DNA from: an uncultured Microbacterium sp.
Lineage (GTDB): Bacteria > Actinomycetota > Actinomycetes > Actinomycetales > Microbacteriaceae
Assembly (NCBI GenBank): GCA_913774665.1
Contig: CAJYHN010000013.1
Span: 310,001 to 374,000 of the forward strand
DNA: 64,000 nucleotides
Reading direction: 5' to 3'
Every line of letters starts with the position of its first letter. The first letter of the stretch is position 1. Under the pieces are notes generated by a model. It saw only the letters and a program-made list of their open reading frames with translations. It made no database searches and was not told where the DNA came from. Below, in pieces: positions 23,456-31,489 of this stretch. The position numbers and the translations under genes were made by a program.

Positions 23456-24177
23456 GGGGAGACCCGCGTGTAGGTCAGGTCGCGGATGTCGCGGCCGACC
23501 CGCAGGCCCTTGCGCTCGAAGGCGGTGAGCACGCGGCCCTCGAACCTCTCGGCCCACTCCCCCGGGAACGCCCGCTCGAAGCCGGGGGCCTCGTCCAGCA
23601 CGTCGCGCATCTGGTCGGCGTAGTCCTGCCAGTCGGTCGCCAGGCGCAGGACACCGCCGGGGCGGATCGCCCGGGCCGCGATACGCGCGAAATCGGGGGC
23701 GACGAGGCGGCGCTTGGTGTGCTTGTTCTTGTGCCACGGATCGGGGAAGAACACCCAGAGCTCGTCGACGGATGCCGCGGGCAGGAGGTGTTCGAGCGCC
23801 TCCGGCGCGTTGGCCTCGACGAGGCGGAGGTTCTTCACGCCCTCGCGGTCGGCGTCGAGCATGGTGCGTGCCAGACCCGCGGTGAACACCTCGACGGCGA
23901 GGAAGTCGGTGTGGGGGTCGGCGGCTGCGGCCGACACGATCTGGTGGCCCTGGCCTGAGCCGATCTCGACGATCAGTCGGGCCGTGCGGCCGTAGACCGC
24001 GGCGGGGTCGATCGCGGTGCCCGGCTTGACGCTGGTCGCGGCGGCGGCGCGCTCGACGGGCAGCAGGTAGAACGGCGAGAGCTCGGCCCACGCGCGGTCC
24101 TGCGCCTCCGACATGCGGCCGCTGCGCCGCACGAACGAGACCGGCTTATCGCGGAAGACGGGGGCGGCGGCATCCAT
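23452..24177 (-). CDS. trmB: tRNA (guanine-N7-)-methyltransferase
   Basis: TrmB makes m7G46 in tRNA using S-adenosylmethionine. The 241-residue protein contains the family motifs LIVEIGSGQGHQIVSAAAA (SAM binding), NLRLVEANAPEALEHLLP, VFFPDPWHKNKHTKRRLV (catalytic FPDPWxKxRHxKRR type) and LRLATDWQDYADQM. ATG at 24177 begins MDAAAPVFRDKPVSFVRRSG. The CPBP-like gene is coupled downstream. A large hairpin lies upstream. Confidence 0.95.
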   Translation of the reverse strand: MDAAAPVFRDKPVSFVRRSGRMSEAQDRAWAELSPFYLLPVERAAAATSVKPGTAIDPAAVYGRTARLIVEIGSGQGHQIVSAAAADPHTDFLAVEVFTAGLARTMLDADREGVKNLRLVEANAPEALEHLLPAASVDELWVFFPDPWHKNKHTKRRLVAPDFARIAARAIRPGGVLRLATDWQDYADQMRDVLDEAPGFERAFPGEWAERFEGRVLTAFERKGLRVGRDIRDLTYTRVSP

Positions 24178-24200
24178 GTCTCCCAGGCTATCCGCCGCGT

Positions 24201-24255
24201 GAGGGGTCACTTTCTGTCGCTTGAGCGCCGCGGAAGCGACAGATTCCGACCCCTC
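24201..24255. repeat. Large two-stem palindrome
   Basis: Outer arms GAGGGGTC / GACCCCTC (8 bp) and inner arms TCTGTCGCTT / AAGCGACAGA (10 bp) form one 55-nt hairpin with an 11-nt loop. It lies between the DUF3097 gene end (24282) and the trmB start (24177). It can terminate the upstream transcript. The layered arms also resemble dispersed REP-like elements. Confidence 0.65.
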
Positions 24256-24281
24256 GCGCGAGAGGGAACGCTTGCGGCCGC

Positions 24282-25115
24282 TCACGGGACGGTCACGAAA
24301 TCGATGAGCTCCTCGACGCGGCCGAGCAGGGCCGGTTCGAGGTCGCGGAACGTGGTGACCTTCGACAGGATGTGCTGCCAGGCGCGAGCGGTGTCGGCCT
24401 GCTCCTCGGCGGGCCAACCGAGGGCGCGGCACACGCCCACCTTCCACTCGATGCCGCGCGGCACCTCGGGCCAGGCCGCGATGCCGAGCGCGCGCGGGGT
24501 CACGCACTGCCACACGTCGACGAAGGGGTGTCCGACGATCCGCACGTGCGCGCCGTGGCGGCCCCGCGCGATCTTCTCGGCGATGCGCGACTCCTTGGAG
24601 TTCGGCACGAGGTGGTCCACCAGCACGCCGTAGCGACGCTCGGCGGTCGGGGGCTCGGCATCCAACTTCTCTTCGAGCAGGTCGACGCCCTCGAGGAACT
24701 CCACGACGACGCCCTCGGCGCGCAGGTCGGCGCCCCACACCTTCTCGACGAGCTCGGCGTCGTGCTTGCCCTCGACGAAGATGCGGCTCGCGCGAGCGGT
24801 GCGCGCGCGCTGGTCGGCGGCGGCGAACGAGCCGGATGCCGTGCGCGTACGGCCCTTCGGCGCCGCGGCGGGGGCCTTCAGCACGACCGGCTTGCCGTCG
24901 ACGAGGAAGCCGCCGCCGAGCGGGAACAGCCGCCGCTTGCCGAAGCGGTCCTCGAGCTCGACGTTCATGCCGTCGACGCGGGTCACCGCTCCGACGAAGC
25001 CGTCGCCCGCGACCTCCACGACGAGATCGGCGGATGCCGCGACCTCGGCGGGTCTGATGCGTCCGGCGTCGCGCCACCCGCGGGCGAGCACGTCCGTTCC
25101 GTAACGGTCGTCCAT
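24282..25115 (-). CDS. DUF3097 family protein
   Basis: The 277-residue soluble protein starts MDDRYGTDVLARGWRD and includes VTRVDGMNVELEDRFGKRRL, a TOPRIM-like stretch IFVEGKHDAELVEKVWG, VDHLVPNSKESRIAE and VGHPFVDVWQCVTPRALGI. The EGKHDAELVEKVWG and D-x-D-like pattern suggest a Toprim-type catalytic fold, as noted for this actinobacterial family; activity is unknown. ATG at 25115 has no competing start nearby. It is divergent from the TPM gene at 25240. Confidence 0.85.
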   Translation of the reverse strand: MDDRYGTDVLARGWRDAGRIRPAEVAASADLVVEVAGDGFVGAVTRVDGMNVELEDRFGKRRLFPLGGGFLVDGKPVVLKAPAAAPKGRTRTASGSFAAADQRARTARASRIFVEGKHDAELVEKVWGADLRAEGVVVEFLEGVDLLEEKLDAEPPTAERRYGVLVDHLVPNSKESRIAEKIARGRHGAHVRIVGHPFVDVWQCVTPRALGIAAWPEVPRGIEWKVGVCRALGWPAEEQADTARAWQHILSKVTTFRDLEPALLGRVEELIDFVTVP

Positions 25116-25239
25116 GGTGTACCTCCGAGCGTCCGAGCCTAGGCGGCGCCGGTGTGCGCTGACAGCGGACGCGCCGCTCCTACCCCGGTGTCGGCGGTCA
25201 TTTATAGGGTGGAGGCATCCGGCGACCGAAGGGGACTGC

Positions 25240-27318
25240 ATGCGAAAGCCGAACGTGCTGCACACGATCACGGTGTTGCTGCTCGCGTTCGCCGGCGTCC
25301 TGGTCGCTCCCCTCAGCGCCGCGGCGATCCCCCCGCCCGCGCTCGGCTCGAGCTACGTGCTCGATCAGGCGAACGTCCTGACCGACGCGCAAGAGGCCGA
25401 CGTGCAGCGGCGCCTGCTCACACTCTCGGAGCAGACGGGCCTCGACCTCTGGGTCGTGTACGTCGACGGCTTCCAGGATCCGACCGGTGCGGACGATTGG
25501 GCGAACGAGACCGCCAATCGCAACAACCTCGGCCCCCACCAGTACCTGCTCGCGGTCGCCATCGAGGGCGACACCTTCCAGTACTACCTCTCGGGCGACG
25601 TCGACGCGGGCGGAATCTCGGCCGCCCAGCTCACCTCGATCGAGCAGGATCAGGTGCAGCCGGCGCTCGAAGCGGGCGACGACGCGGGCGCCGCGATCGC
25701 CGCCGCCGACGGGTTGCGGACCGCTCACGCGAAGGCCGGCGGCAACATGCCGAACCCGCCCCCGACCCCGGCGACCCAGAATGGACCGGCCATCGTGCCG
25801 ATCGTGCTCGTCGGCGTGCTGTTGCTCGCGATCGCTGCCGCCCTCGTCTGGCTGGCCGTTCGCCGGCGCCGTCGCGCGTCGGCCGGAGGCACCGACGCCC
25901 CCGCCGAGAGCGTGGAGGACCTCTCGCGCCGCGCCGGTTCCGCGCTCGTGGCGACGGACGACGCGGTCAAGACCAGCGAGCAGGAGCTCGGGTTCGCGCG
26001 CGCGCAGTTCGGCGACGCCGCCGCCGCGCCTTTCACCGAGGTCCTGGCTCAGGCGAAAACCGACCTCGAGCGGGCGTTCTCGATCCAGCAGCAGCTCGAC
26101 GACTCGACCCCCGAGACCCCGGAGCAGCAGCGCGCGGGGTACACCGAGATCCTCCGGCTGTGCGCGTCCGCCGACGAGGCGCTCGACGCCAAGGCCGCGG
26201 CCTTCGACGAGCTGCGCGCCCTCGAAGCCGACGCACCCGGCGCCCTCGCCGCGGTACGGCAGCAGCACGCCGCGGTGGCCGCGGCCCTGAGCGAGGCGGA
26301 AGCGGGACTCGCGCGCCTGTCCGAACGCTTCAGCGACGACGCTCTCTCACCCATCGCCGACAACCCGACGCAGGCCCGCGCGCGCCTCGAGCTGGCGAGC
26401 AGCCAGGAGACCGCCGCCGACACCGCCCTCGCCGAGGGCCGCACCGGAGAAGCCGCGGTCGCCATTCGCGCCGCCCAGACGGCTGTCGCCCAGGCCGACA
26501 CCCTCGAACGCGCCATCGCCTCGCTCGACGCGGCTCTGTCCGACGCGCAGCAGCGCGCGGCGGCCCTCGTGTCCGAGATCGAGGGGGACCTCGCGGCGGC
26601 CGCACAGCTCCCCGACCCCGACGGACGCATCGCCGCCGCCGCGGCCTCGGCGAGGTCGCAGCTCGACGACGCCCGCCGTGCGCTGTCGGCGTCTCGGCCG
26701 AACCCGCTGCGGTCGTTCGAGACCCTGCAGCAGGCGAACACCACCATCGACACCGTGCTGGTCGAGGCGCGTGACGCGGCCGAGCGTCGCCGCCGCGCAG
26801 AGGGGCAGCTCGACTCGACGCTCGCCCAGGCACGTGCGCAGGTGACCGCGACCGAGGACTTCATCTCCGCCCGCCGCGGCGCGGTGGGGGCGACGGCGCG
26901 GACGCGTCTCGCCGAGGCCGGCGCCGCTGTCGTCCAGGCCGAGCAGCTGCGCACCGACGACCCGGTGGCGGCCCTGGCCGCGGCCCAACGCGCGGCCCAG
27001 CTCGCGGCGGCGGCCGATTCCGCCGCGCAGAGCGACGTCGGATCCTTCGGCGGCGCGGGCGGCGGCGGCGACATGATGGGGGCCATCCTCGGCGGCATCG
27101 CGGTGAACGCGATCCTCGGCGCGGGACGCTCTCGCGGCGGCTTCGGCGGCGGCGGCCTGGGCGGTCTCGGCGGAGGTCTCGGAGGTCTCTCCGGCGGCGG
27201 GGCCCGCTCGCGCGGCGGGGGCTCCTCCGGCGGAGGACGCTCGCGCAGCGGTGGAGGTGGAGGCCTCTCCGGCGGCGGCCGCAGTCGCGCCGGCGGCGGA
27301 CGGGGATCGCGTCGCTAG
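25240..27318 (+). CDS. TPM-domain membrane protein with Gly-rich tail
   Basis: The 692-residue protein has an N-terminal signal/anchor (ITVLLLAFAGVLVAPLSAAA), a TPM domain at about 37-165 (YVLDQANVLTDAQEADVQRR, LAVAIEGDTFQYYLSGDVD), a membrane helix near 184-206, and about 400 residues of Ala/Glu/Arg-rich helical sequence predicted to form coiled coils. The last 75 residues are Gly/Ser/Arg-rich (GGGRSRSGGGGGLSGGG). ATG at 25240 has GAAGGGG upstream. PspA follows 92 bp away, which fits a role at the stressed envelope. Confidence 0.85.
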   Translation: MRKPNVLHTITVLLLAFAGVLVAPLSAAAIPPPALGSSYVLDQANVLTDAQEADVQRRLLTLSEQTGLDLWVVYVDGFQDPTGADDWANETANRNNLGPHQYLLAVAIEGDTFQYYLSGDVDAGGISAAQLTSIEQDQVQPALEAGDDAGAAIAAADGLRTAHAKAGGNMPNPPPTPATQNGPAIVPIVLVGVLLLAIAAALVWLAVRRRRRASAGGTDAPAESVEDLSRRAGSALVATDDAVKTSEQELGFARAQFGDAAAAPFTEVLAQAKTDLERAFSIQQQLDDSTPETPEQQRAGYTEILRLCASADEALDAKAAAFDELRALEADAPGALAAVRQQHAAVAAALSEAEAGLARLSERFSDDALSPIADNPTQARARLELASSQETAADTALAEGRTGEAAVAIRAAQTAVAQADTLERAIASLDAALSDAQQRAAALVSEIEGDLAAAAQLPDPDGRIAAAAASARSQLDDARRALSASRPNPLRSFETLQQANTTIDTVLVEARDAAERRRRAEGQLDSTLAQARAQVTATEDFISARRGAVGATARTRLAEAGAAVVQAEQLRTDDPVAALAAAQRAAQLAAAADSAAQSDVGSFGGAGGGGDMMGAILGGIAVNAILGAGRSRGGFGGGGLGGLGGGLGGLSGGGARSRGGGSSGGGRSRSGGGGGLSGGGRSRAGGGRGSRR

Positions 27319-27410
27319 TCCCCCCTCGCCGCACCACCGCCCGATCACAGACAATTCGTAGTAACCGCCACCAGACTCGACACCGTCGCCCTCAGGAAGG
27401 AACACCCCGC

Positions 27411-28166
27411 ATGGCCAAGCAGTCCATCTTCGGTCGCATCCAGACCCTCGTCCGCGCGAACGTCAACGCGCTCCTCGACCAGGCCGAGGACCCGCAGAAG
27501 ATGCTCGACCAGCTCGTCCGCGACTACTCGAACTCGATCGCCGATGCCGAGTCGGCCATCGCCGAGACGATCGGCAACCTCCGCCTGCTCGAGCGTGACC
27601 ACCAGGAAGACGTCCAGGCGGCGGCCGAGTGGGGCAACAAGGCCCTCGCCGCCAGCCGCAAGGGCGACGAACTGCGCGCCGGCGGCAACCTCAGCGAAGC
27701 CGACAAGTTCGACAACCTCGCCAAGATCGCCCTCCAGCGTCAGATCACCGCCGAGGGAGAAGCCAAGGCCGCCGCTCCCACGATCGCCGCGCAGACCGAG
27801 GTCGTCGACAAGCTCAAAGACGGCCTGAACGGCATGAAGACCAAGCTCGAGCAGCTCAAGGCCAAGCGCAACGAGCTCACCGCTCGCGCCAAGGTCGCCG
27901 AGGCGCAGAACCGGGTGCACGACGCCGTCAAGTCGATCGACGTGCTCGACCCGACGAGCGAGCTCGGCCGCTTCGAAGACAAGATCCGCCGCCAGGAGGC
28001 CCTCGCCGCCGGCAAGCAGGAGCTCGCCGCCTCGAGCATCGACGCGCAGTTCAACGCCCTCGAGGACGTGGGCGAGCTCACCGAGGTCGAGGCACGTCTG
28101 GCCGCTCTGAAGGTCGGCGGCCCGCAGCGCGCAGCCATCGACGCCCCGAGCCCCGACCAGGTCTGA
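27411..28166 (+). CDS. pspA: PspA/IM30 membrane-stress protein
   Basis: The 251-residue ESCRT-III-like coiled-coil protein polymerises on damaged membranes. It begins MAKQSIFGRIQTLVRANVNA, the amphipathic helix, then PQKMLDQLVRDYSNSI and long heptad helices (VVDKLKDGLNGMKTKLEQLK). The C-terminal part includes IDAQFNALEDVGELTEVEAR. ATG at 27411 has AGGAAGGAAC upstream. It shares direction with the TPM gene and is followed by a perfect 40-bp palindromic terminator. Confidence 0.92.
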   Translation: MAKQSIFGRIQTLVRANVNALLDQAEDPQKMLDQLVRDYSNSIADAESAIAETIGNLRLLERDHQEDVQAAAEWGNKALAASRKGDELRAGGNLSEADKFDNLAKIALQRQITAEGEAKAAAPTIAAQTEVVDKLKDGLNGMKTKLEQLKAKRNELTARAKVAEAQNRVHDAVKSIDVLDPTSELGRFEDKIRRQEALAAGKQELAASSIDAQFNALEDVGELTEVEARLAALKVGGPQRAAIDAPSPDQV

Positions 28167-28174
28167 TCCACCCT

Positions 28175-28214
28175 CGCGAGTGCATCGCCCGGTCGACCGG
28201 GCGATGCACTCGCG
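28175..28214. terminator. 40-bp perfect palindrome, terminator
   Basis: The arms CGCGAGTGCATCGCCCGG and CCGGGCGATGCACTCGCG pair over 18 bp around TCGA, itself a palindrome. It lies 8 bp after pspA and 23 bp before the next gene. Confidence 0.75.
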
Positions 28215-28237
28215 TCTCCGGCGTGAGGGAAGCCGTC

Positions 28238-29050
28238 ATGACCCGATTCATTGTCGCCCCGCAATGGCAGGGCTCGTCCTCGTCGCGGGCGATGCAGCTC
28301 GTCGACGGCGCCGAGGCGATCGCCGGCGACCTCCCGCGCGCCTCGACGACCGTGCTCGCCGCGCCGACCGAGGCCGGTGACGCCCAGGGCAGCGGCGTGC
28401 AGCGACTCAGCGCCATCGTCCGCATGCGCGATCGCATCGAGGAGGCCGTTCGCGCCTCCGACGAGCCGGCCGTCGTGGTGGGCGGCGACGGCGGGGTCGC
28501 GCTGGGCGCCGTCTCGGCCATCGCGGGCGACGATCTCGCGGTCGTGTGGATCGACGCGCACCCCGACCTGAACACCCCCGAGTCCTCCCCCAGCGGGGCC
28601 TTCACGGGCATGGTGCTCCGCGCCATCGCGGGCGAGGGTGAGGCCCTCGTGCGTCTCGAACCGGGCATCGCACCGTCGCGCCTCGTGCTCGTGGCCACGC
28701 GCGCCTGGGACCCCGAAGAAGAAGCGTTCGTCGCCGCCCACGGCATCACCGTCGTCCGCGCCGACGAGCTCTCGTCCCCCGAGGCGCTGGCCGACGCGGT
28801 CGCGGCGACCGGTGCGCGTCGCACCCACGTGCACATCGATCTCGACGCGCTGGATCCCGCCGACATCGCCGGCGTCGCTCAGACCGTGCCCTTCGGCGCG
28901 CGCACCGCCGACGTCGTGGCATCCGTCCGTCGCCTGCGCGAGCGCCTGCCGATGGCGGGTGCCACTCTCACCGAGTTCTCCCCCTCGTCGCCCGCGGCGG
29001 CCGTGGACGACCTGGGGACGATCCTCCGATTGATCGGGGCCCTGGCATGA
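28238..29050 (+). CDS. Arginase/agmatinase-family protein, altered metal site
   Basis: The 270-residue protein has the ureohydrolase motifs VWIDAHPDLNTP and HIDLDALDPADIAG. The first motif, normally GGDHS, reads GGDGG, so one Mn-ligand histidine is missing. It may not be a classical arginase. ATG at 28238 has GAGGGAAG upstream; an earlier GTG at 28223 is possible. It overlaps the next gene by 4 bp (ATGA). Confidence 0.8.
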   Translation: MTRFIVAPQWQGSSSSRAMQLVDGAEAIAGDLPRASTTVLAAPTEAGDAQGSGVQRLSAIVRMRDRIEEAVRASDEPAVVVGGDGGVALGAVSAIAGDDLAVVWIDAHPDLNTPESSPSGAFTGMVLRAIAGEGEALVRLEPGIAPSRLVLVATRAWDPEEEAFVAAHGITVVRADELSSPEALADAVAATGARRTHVHIDLDALDPADIAGVAQTVPFGARTADVVASVRRLRERLPMAGATLTEFSPSSPAAAVDDLGTILRLIGALA

Positions 29051-29502
29051 GCCCCCTCCCCCCTCCGCCCGCGGACTGGCGTCAGCGCGCCGAGAGGGCC
29101 GTCGCGCGCGGCCGCCGACTCGACCGTTTCATCCCCGGTGTTCTGCTGGACTCCCCCCTGAGCCGGGTCGGCTACTGGTACGGGTGCACCGTCGGGTGGG
29201 TCTGGGGCTCGCTCTGGAGCACGGGGCGCATCGAGAAGCGTCAAGGTCTGTGGGTGTTCCGCGGGCTCCCCTCGTGGGCGTTCCCTCGCGGGGGCGTGTG
29301 CGTGGGCGGATGCTTCCTCACCGGCGACGATCGCCCGACCGACACGGTGCTCGGGCACGAAGCCGTGCACCGTCGTCAGTGGCGGCGGTACGGATTCCTC
29401 ATGCCGGTGCTGTACGCGCTGGCCGGGCGCAACCCCCTGCGCAACAGATTCGAGATCGAGGCGGGGCTGATCGAGGGCAACTACGTGCCCCGCGGGAGTT
29501 GA
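29047..29502 (+). CDS. Small HExxH-motif protein
   Basis: The 151-residue protein contains LGHEAVHRRQWRR (HEAVH at about 104-108), the zinc-binding motif of many metalloproteases, and a later FEIEAGLIEGNY whose Glu could be the third ligand. A hydrophobic aromatic segment YWYGCTVGWVWGSLW precedes it, and two CVGGC-type cysteines lie before the motif. Similar proteins are often labelled Fe-S oxidoreductase, which nothing here supports. The ATG overlaps the arginase-like stop. Activity is unproven. Confidence 0.7.
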   Translation: MSPLPPPPADWRQRAERAVARGRRLDRFIPGVLLDSPLSRVGYWYGCTVGWVWGSLWSTGRIEKRQGLWVFRGLPSWAFPRGGVCVGGCFLTGDDRPTDTVLGHEAVHRRQWRRYGFLMPVLYALAGRNPLRNRFEIEAGLIEGNYVPRGS

Positions 29503-29574
29503 CCCCGCCGCACGCTCCGTCGGCGGGAATCAGCGGTCGCTGACGGAGGTCGAAGGACCCCCCGAGGGAGCACG

Positions 29575-29589
29575 CCCGCCGAAGGCGGG
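29575..29589. terminator. Short hairpin between convergent genes
   Basis: The 6-bp stem CCCGCC / GGCGGG with a 3-nt loop abuts the stop of the SIP-domain gene (29590). Confidence 0.4.
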
Positions 29590-30054
29590 TCAGCGTGCGG
29601 TGGCGAGGCCGAAGCGCTCGGGCGTCTGAATGGCCTGGGCGTCGACGCCGTGACGTGTCACGAGTTCGTCCACGATCTCTGCCGTGCCGAGGTACCCTCC
29701 GAGCAGGATGACGCGGGTCGCGTCGTCGTCGCAGCACAGCATCTCGCCGGCCCAGCCCGACACCGCACGCGACAGCGCCTCGCCCGCGGCGCAGCCACGG
29801 CCCGTTCCCGGAGCGCCGCCGCGGCGCGAACGGTCGAGCCAGGTGAGCGTCATGCGCGCGGGCGCGGCGATCGAACCGATCCACGAGGCGTCGGGGACCT
29901 CCACGAACACGCGACCGGTCGAGCAGATCGGCAGCGTCGCGAGCAGGGCCTCGAGCTCGGCGAGCGACGTCTCATCGGCCGTCACGAGGTGCTGCACGCG
30001 GGTGTGCCGCGACGCGCGGCACGCGGCGGCGTTGTGCTCGGTGGAGATCGACAT
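29590..30054 (-). CDS. Stand-alone siderophore-interacting (SIP) domain protein
   Basis: The 154-residue protein matches the C-terminal half of ViuB-type ferric-siderophore reductases: TRVQHLVTADETSLAELEA, RVFVEVPDASWIGSIAAP, TLTWLDRSRRG and WAGEMLCCDDDATRVILLGG. The usual N-terminal FAD-binding domain is absent, so it cannot alone reduce iron as the full-length family does. ATG at 30054 lies a few nt below a -10 box. An iron box upstream predicts repression in iron-replete cells by a DtxR/IdeR-type protein. Confidence 0.82.
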   Translation of the reverse strand: MSISTEHNAAACRASRHTRVQHLVTADETSLAELEALLATLPICSTGRVFVEVPDASWIGSIAAPARMTLTWLDRSRRGGAPGTGRGCAAGEALSRAVSGWAGEMLCCDDDATRVILLGGYLGTAEIVDELVTRHGVDAQAIQTPERFGLATAR

Positions 30055-30063
30055 GATGACTCC

Positions 30064-30094
30064 ACTATACGCGCGACATAGGTATGCCTAACCT
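30064..30094 (-). promoter_or_regulatory. Promoter with DtxR/IdeR iron box
   Basis: On the minus strand the 15-mer AGGTTAGGCATACCT (30094-30080) matches the DtxR core AGGTTAGCCTAACCT at 13 of 15 positions. It overlaps a -35 (TTAGGC) with TATAGT 16 bp downstream (30069-30064). The leader to the SIP-domain start is only a few nt, so the mRNA may be leaderless. Confidence 0.7.
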
Positions 30095-30144
30095 GTGCTC
30101 ACGCTCAGTATCTCGACGTCGACACGACGGCGCGATCGCGCCGT

Positions 30145-30855
30145 TCAGTCGATCAGCACCTCGCGGAGCTGCCCGATCTCGGCCGTCCTCATTCCGTTGG
30201 AGAGCAGATATCCCGCGACCGAACCGAACTCCCGATCGAGGCGATCGAGGAGGACCCGCATGACCGGCGCGGGCGAGCGAGTCGCCAGCGCCTCCGCGTG
30301 GACGTTGCCGGGGTGGACGGCACGGATCGCGGCGAGCACTCGCGCATTGCGCTCGGCAGGAAGGAAGTCCTCGGTGCGGGCGTAGTCGGCGACGACGGCC
30401 TCGCGATCGACACCGGCCGCGGCGAGCGCGATGGCGACCGTGACCCCGGTGCGGTCCTTCCCCACCGTGCAGTGGACGAGCACGGGCTGCGCGGTCAGGA
30501 TGCCGCGGATCGCCGAGACCACCCGATCGGCGGAGTCGTCGACCAGGGCGGCGTACATCTCGTCGAGGCTCAGGTCGCGCGCGAAGAACGAGGCGACCGA
30601 CCCGAGGAAGAGCGGTTCGTGCTGGATCTCGACCCCGTCGTCGAGTCGGCTGGGCGCGTGGGCGACCTCGGACTCATCGCGCAGATCGATCACCCTCCGG
30701 ATGCCGAGTCCTCGCAGGGACCGCGCGCCCGCGTCGTCGACCGCGACGAGGTTGCCGGAGCGGTAGAGCACGCCCGAGCGGGTGCGTCGTCCGCCCGCGG
30801 GGAGGCCGCCGACGTCGCGGAAGTTCACCGCCCCCGAGACGAGCGAGCCGCTCAC
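30145..30855 (-). CDS. Tyrosine/lipid phosphatase (MptpB-like)
   Basis: The 236-residue enzyme has the Cys-phosphatase loop VHCTVGKDRTGVTVAIAL (HCxxGKDRTG, Cys at about 126), the form found in mycobacterial PtpB. The N-terminal NFRDVGGLPAGG and RRVIDLRDESEV segments belong to the same family. Such proteins act on phosphotyrosine, phosphoserine or phosphoinositides. GTG at 30855 overlaps the upstream gene by 4 bp. Confidence 0.9.
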   Translation of the reverse strand: MSGSLVSGAVNFRDVGGLPAGGRRTRSGVLYRSGNLVAVDDAGARSLRGLGIRRVIDLRDESEVAHAPSRLDDGVEIQHEPLFLGSVASFFARDLSLDEMYAALVDDSADRVVSAIRGILTAQPVLVHCTVGKDRTGVTVAIALAAAGVDREAVVADYARTEDFLPAERNARVLAAIRAVHPGNVHAEALATRSPAPVMRVLLDRLDREFGSVAGYLLSNGMRTAEIGQLREVLID

Positions 30856-31388
30856 GGCGCGCCGTCCGCGTGCACGTGCGCCGACGCCGGGGGCGTGGCA
30901 TCCCGAATCGCGTTCTCCGCGGACGCGGCGCGCGGAGGAACGGGGTACCGACCGGCGATGGCGACCCTGTTGAAGGCGTTGATGGCGACGAGGACCCAGC
31001 TGAGGGCGACGTACTCGGCTTCGCTCAGGATGCCGCCGGCCCGGTCGTACACCTCATCGGAGATGCCGCCATCGTGGATGAAGGTGAACGACTCCGTCAG
31101 CTCGAGGGCCGCCCTCTCGCGCTCGTCGAAGACGCCCGACTCGCGCCAGGTCGCGATCTGGGCGATCACATCGGCGTCCATTCCGGCCTTCACCGCGGCG
31201 TCGACGTGCACCCGCACGCAGAAGGCGCATCCGTTCAGCTGCGAGGCGTGGATCTGCACGATCTCGCGCAGGCGCGCGTCGATGCCCGCGTCGGCGGCCA
31301 ATCGCCCCACGGTGGTCGAGAACGAGCGCAGGGCCGCATACGCCTCGGGAGCCGACTTCGAGAGGTGCACGCGCCGTTCTTCACCCAT
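30852..31388 (-). CDS. AhpD-like carboxymuconolactone decarboxylase-family protein
   Basis: The 178-residue protein has the AhpD-type motif QIHASQLNGCAFCVRVHVDA with the redox CxxC pair and the His below it, used in peroxide-linked thiol chemistry. Helical segments WRESGVFDERERAALELTES and VALSWVLVAINAFNRVAI complete the family pattern. ATG at 31388 is chosen, with a GTG two codons earlier (31394) possible; neither has a clear Shine-Dalgarno. It is coupled to the phosphatase (GTGA). Confidence 0.85.
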   Translation of the reverse strand: MGEERRVHLSKSAPEAYAALRSFSTTVGRLAADAGIDARLREIVQIHASQLNGCAFCVRVHVDAAVKAGMDADVIAQIATWRESGVFDERERAALELTESFTFIHDGGISDEVYDRAGGILSEAEYVALSWVLVAINAFNRVAIAGRYPVPPRAASAENAIRDATPPASAHVHADGAP

Positions 31389-31489
31389 GGCCACAGCCTA
31401 CGGCGGCCCCGCGGGGTGGAGACGGGCAATCGGCGACGTCGCACGGCGCGGTGGTGGCGGCATCCCGTCCGCGGTGCAAAGCTGGTCGA

